Source of the DNA: Nitrospira sp.
GTDB taxonomy: Bacteria > Nitrospirota > Thermodesulfovibrionia > Thermodesulfovibrionales > SM23-35
Reading direction: 5' to 3'
DNA length: 8,033 bases
Assembly: GCA_016873575.1 (NCBI GenBank)
Contig: VGWY01000121.1
Span: 1-8,033 of the forward strand
The position numbers and the translations under genes are program-made. This document shows positions 5,688 through 8,033 of this stretch, one piece after another. The notes under the pieces are model-generated. The model saw only the letters and a program-made list of their open reading frames with translations, was not told the DNA's origin and ran no database searches. Positions within the stretch are counted from its first letter, which is position 1. The number at the start of each line of letters is the position of its first letter.

Positions 5688-7508
5688 TCACGTATCTTTA
5701 CAAATCTCGCGCAAGAGATTTTCAGCAACCTTCTTGTTAAACCCTTCTATCCCTGCAATCTCATCAATACTCGCCCTTCTTATAGCCTCTATACTACCAT
5801 ATCTCCGTAAAAGGGCAAGTCTCCGCTTCTTTCCTATGCCAGTAATCTTTTCAAGAGGTGATTGCAGGAGTTCTTTTGCCCTTAACTTCCTGTGATAACC
5901 TATAGCAAATCTGTGCACTTCATCCCTTATTTTTTTCAGGAGAATGGACGACCGTCTTCCATCTTCGAGGGTTACAGGGACTGGCGATGTTGTAAGATAT
6001 GCCCTGTCCGGGTCCTTTGCAATAGCAATAAGCATCGGCGTTTTGGGTAATAACTTGATATTCTTATTGATAACCCTTTTCGCTATACCAAGCTGTCCTT
6101 CACCTCCATCAACAATAATGAGGCCAGGCATATCCCCCTCAAGGTTTTTTATTATCCTCTCGATTATCTCCTCCATCATCGAATAATCATCAACCCCCTG
6201 CACCGTCTTTATCTTCAACCTCCTGTACATATCCTTCCTGAACTCACCTTCAGTCCAGTAAACGAATGCACCTACAGATTCATTCCCGGATATAGTAGAG
6301 ACATCAAAGGCACCGATATCTTCAGGAGTTCTTTCAAGGCTCAACTTTTCCTTGATCTCTTGTAACAGATCATCGAGCCTGTGTTCCTTCTTCTCTCTGA
6401 AAACCAGACTCGCATTTTCCAATGCCATATCAATAAGTTCCTTTTTCTTCCCCTCCTTTGGAATAAATATTTTCACAGTTTTTTCTTTCCGATGAGCAAG
6501 CCACTTCCTGAGTGAGTTTGATTCTATGGGTAACACAGGCAGTATTATTTCAGATGGAGGGATAATCTCCTTTGAATAAAACTGTGTCACAAAATTGTGC
6601 ATTAATTCCCTGTCCGAGATATTCTCGATATGCTTGATGAAGAGATCCTTTGAGCCTATCATAATCCCATTCCTTATAAAGAAAATCATAAATGATGCTG
6701 TGTCATTCTCTCGATAAAATCCGATTACATCTACATCTCCGAGCTCTGGTGCAACAACCTTCTGTGATTCAAATGCACGCTCGAGTGCCTTAATTCTGTT
6801 TCGTATCTGAGCAGCCTCTTCAAATCTCATCTCCCCGGAAAACCTTAACATCTTTTTATCGAGATCCTCTATCAGACCTTTTCTCTCACCACCAAGGAAA
6901 AGTCTTACCTCCTCAATAAGTTTCATATATTCTTCCCTGCTTATAAGTCCTGCACAGGGTGCAAGACACCTGCCCATCTGATGTTGAATGCAAGGACGCA
7001 TTGGTTTATCGAGTGAATATCTGCAAAACCTTATCCGAAAGTTTCTCCTTATAAATGCAAGGGTTTCCCACATGGAACCTGAAGGGACATAAGGACCAAA
7101 GTATAAAGCACCATCCTTCTTTATCCTTCTTACAACCTCGAGCCGTGGCCATTGCTCATGAACAGTCAGCTTTAAATAGGGATAATTTTTGTCATCCCTC
7201 AGGATCACATTAAACCTTGGCTTGTGTTGCTTTATCAGGTTTGCCTCGAGCACAAGGGCTTCGAGCTCATTGTCTGTAACAATATACGTAAAATCTCTCA
7301 CATCCCTCATCATTGCTGCCATTAATCCCCCTCTGCCCCCCTTTATTAAAGGGGGGTGGGGGGAGATTTTTTTCGCTGATTTCTGGAAGTAACTCCCCAG
7401 CCTGTTTCTGAGGTTTTTTGCCTTGCCGACATACAGTATGCGTTCCTTTGCGTTTTTGAATGTATAAACGCCTGGTTTTGAGGGTATCTGAGATAGTTTT
7501 TCAAGCAT
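5688..7508 (-). CDS. uvrC: Excinuclease ABC subunit C
   Basis: UvrC makes both incisions around DNA damage after UvrA and UvrB mark it. With the ATG at 7508 the protein has 606 residues, the normal length. Domains in order: GIY-YIG nuclease for the 3' cut (GVY 13-15, YVG 26-28, the arginines of NLRNR, Glu88); four cysteines typical of the Fe-S cluster (162, 173, 181, 185 in FCRYS...RPC...GRCLAPC); UVR motif binding UvrB (about 212-246); RNase H-like nuclease for the 5' cut (Asp402, Asp441, Asp467 in VDGGEGQL, His532 in RDEVHRFA); and a C-terminal helix-hairpin-helix pair (about 552-602). Residues 48-62 (ISPHPPLIKGGRGGL) are an insertion encoded by a palindromic repeat. An upstream in-frame TTG at 7544 would add 12 residues, but family alignment favours the ATG although it has no strong Shine-Dalgarno. 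The PfkB kinase gene follows after 18 bp. Confidence 0.97.
   Translation of the reverse strand: MLEKLSQIPSKPGVYTFKNAKERILYVGKAKNLRNRLGSYFQKSAKKISPHPPLIKGGRGGLMAAMMRDVRDFTYIVTDNELEALVLEANLIKQHKPRFNVILRDDKNYPYLKLTVHEQWPRLEVVRRIKKDGALYFGPYVPSGSMWETLAFIRRNFRIRFCRYSLDKPMRPCIQHQMGRCLAPCAGLISREEYMKLIEEVRLFLGGERKGLIEDLDKKMLRFSGEMRFEEAAQIRNRIKALERAFESQKVVAPELGDVDVIGFYRENDTASFMIFFIRNGIMIGSKDLFIKHIENISDRELMHNFVTQFYSKEIIPPSEIILPVLPIESNSLRKWLAHRKEKTVKIFIPKEGKKKELIDMALENASLVFREKKEHRLDDLLQEIKEKLSLERTPEDIGAFDVSTISGNESVGAFVYWTEGEFRKDMYRRLKIKTVQGVDDYSMMEEIIERIIKNLEGDMPGLIIVDGGEGQLGIAKRVINKNIKLLPKTPMLIAIAKDPDRAYLTTSPVPVTLEDGRRSSILLKKIRDEVHRFAIGYHRKLRAKELLQSPLEKITGIGKKRRLALLRRYGSIEAIRRASIDEIAGIEGFNKKVAENLLREICKDT
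7323..7367 (-). repeat. G/C-tract palindromic repeat inserted in frame in uvrC
   Basis: A perfect 9-bp stem, CCCCCCTTT (7336-7344) and AAAGGGGGG (7348-7356), has a 3-base loop ATT, and the flanks extend the pairing with G-T wobbles. The 45-bp insertion adds 15 residues (48-62 of UvrC) and keeps the frame. It matches the copy in the APH gene in architecture (9-bp stem, 3-base loop, then T and a second G run) and in translated sequence. Confidence 0.8.
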
Positions 7509-7561
7509 GATTGTAATCTTAACAGAGGGGTATAAAACGGTCAATCATTCGCATAGAGATT

Positions 7562-7611
7562 TTGACAAGTATGTTGACAAATATAATTTTAATTCTATAT
7601 TGTAACTGCAA
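7562..7611. promoter_or_regulatory. Candidate divergent promoters upstream of uvrC
   Basis: On the plus strand TTGACA (7574-7579), 16 bp and TATATT (7596-7601) form a good sigma-70 promoter facing the right-hand gene-free region. A tandem 12-mer, TTGACAAGTATG/TTGACAAATATA (7562-7585), contains it. On the minus strand TTGCAG (7611-7606), 17 bp and AATTAT (7588-7583) could drive uvrC, leaving a leader of about 70 nt. The region is AT-rich, so chance matches are possible. Confidence 0.3.
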
Positions 7612-7672
7612 AGGACTTCATAACCCTCTTTTACAATTATTGAAACCTGCATAACAAAAGTCCGTTATGGTC

Positions 7673-7767
7673 GTCATTCCGGACTTGATCCGGAATCCAG
7701 GATTTCCCATGAAACTTTTGGATTCCTGCCGGAGTTTGTCCCGTACTTGATACGGGGCAGGGATGAC
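7673..7767. repeat. 95-bp dispersed palindromic repeat with four-arm (cloverleaf) folding
   Basis: The outer arms GTCATTCC (7673-7680) and GGGATGAC (7760-7767) pair with one wobble. Inside are TCCGGA-CTTGA-TCCGGA (7678-7694), GGAATCCA/TGGATTCC (7692-7699 with 7719-7726), and CCCGTA-CTTGA-TACGGG (7740-7756). The side hairpins share the loop CTTGA. Repeats beginning GTCATTCCGGACTTGATCCG are familiar intergenic elements in many bacterial genomes; the mobility mechanism is not clear. Confidence 0.75.
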
Positions 7768-7837
7768 AAGAATTCAATGATACAGAGGACATTATTTTTG
7801 GTTCTTTCGTAAAAAAGTTGAAAAGCATTCTAATAAC

Positions 7838-7861
7838 CACAGAGACACAGAGGCACGGAGA
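7838..7861 (+). repeat. Three degenerate 8-mers (CACAGAGA-type)
   Basis: CACAGAGA, CACAGAGG and CACGGAGA follow one another without gaps. Runs of CACAGAGNCACGGAG type are common in intergenic DNA of environmental bacteria. A related CCACAGGGA occurs near 7937. No function is known to me. Confidence 0.6.
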
Positions 7862-7957
7862 TTGACATATAAAAAAAGAAGCCATAAAAAAAGAAAAAAT
7901 ATTGAAACCTAAGCTGAGCGATTTACAGTAAAAAACCACAGGGAAAAATCACTTAAA

Positions 7958-8010
7958 GGGTGATGGATAGTTGTTATAATACGTTTACCAAAAACAAAAA
8001 TCTATCACCC
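7958..8010 (+). promoter_or_regulatory. Extended -10 promoter flanked by an inverted repeat
   Basis: TGTTATAAT (7972-7980) is a TG-N-TATAAT extended -10 box, with a weak -35 TTAAAG (7953-7958) 16 bp upstream. GGGTGAT (7958-7964) and ATCACCC (8004-8010) are inverted and bracket the -10 and the expected start near 7987. They may be operator half-sites for a repressor of the gene beginning at 8027, or may form a stem in the DNA. Confidence 0.5.
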
Positions 8011-8026
8011 AATAAGTGAGGAAATT

Positions 8027-8033
8027 ATGAAAC
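8027..8033 (+). CDS. Start of a plus-strand gene cut by the window edge
   Basis: ATGAAAC follows GTGAGGA (8016-8022), a good ribosome binding site with 5 nt between GAGG and the ATG, and lies about 40 nt after a predicted transcription start. Only Met-Lys can be read, so the product is unknown. Confidence 0.5.

Larger units (their letters stand above)
7612..8026. other. Gene-free, repeat-rich intergenic region
   Basis: Between uvrC and the start codon at 8027 the DNA holds the cloverleaf repeat, the 8-mer run and the terminal promoter region, each listed separately. A minus-strand open frame crosses 7637-7939, but its translation (for example SWIPDQVRNDDHNG) is that of the dispersed repeats and is not a gene. 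Confidence 0.6.

Noticed and set aside
7838..7861. CRISPR-like repeat run
   Set aside because: Units are 8 bp, contiguous and without spacers.
7637..7939. Open minus-strand frame of 100 codons
   Set aside because: Its translation is that of the dispersed palindrome and the CACAGAG run; no ribosome binding site or protein-like domain.

Overview
The window looks like chromosomal DNA of an environmental Gram-negative bacterium, most likely a Nitrospirota/Thermodesulfovibrionia-like or deltaproteobacterial lineage. This rests on a PEP-CTERM protein with a sigma-54 type promoter and an upstream palindrome, moderate-to-low GC, and several dispersed palindromic repeats, two of which sit in frame inside genes. 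No rRNA, tRNA or CRISPR array was seen. The lineage call is inference.

All well-supported genes are on the minus strand. Read from right to left they are: uvrC (nucleotide-excision repair nuclease, 7508-5688); a PfkB-family kinase 18 bp behind it (5669-4734), very likely co-transcribed; a 137-bp element with a perfect 24-bp inverted repeat and two inner hairpins (4591-4727); an aminoglycoside-phosphotransferase-fold kinase (4575-3466); a roughly 370-bp intergenic region holding a 17-bp imperfect inverted repeat and a sigma-54 promoter; a PEP-CTERM protein gene (3095-2541) broken by a single in-frame TAG and followed by a clear terminator; a short CDF-like cation transporter (2261-1596); and an orphan membrane-anchored protein of AT-rich DNA (1388-441).

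The left end (1-440) has no convincing gene. It begins with two 21-bp repeats that resemble the multiple terminal repeats of IS21-like elements. A 33-bp sequence at 355-387 recurs in the same orientation at 2377-2409, so the orphan membrane gene and the transporter lie between two direct repeats. The right end (7509-8026) has no gene either. It holds candidate promoters, a dispersed repeat that can fold as a four-armed cloverleaf, and a run of 8-mers. It ends in an extended -10 promoter, a ribosome binding site and the first two codons of a plus-strand gene cut off by the window edge.

The most notable signals are: (1) the same hairpin-forming G/C-tract element inserted in the same reading frame in both uvrC and the phosphotransferase gene; (2) a complete PEP-CTERM regulatory and coding unit silenced by one likely TGG-to-TAG change; (3) the 137-bp multi-hairpin element between the two kinase genes; and (4) cysteines in place of the usual His/Asp metal ligands in the CDF-like transporter. 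No complete new defence or metabolic system is visible.
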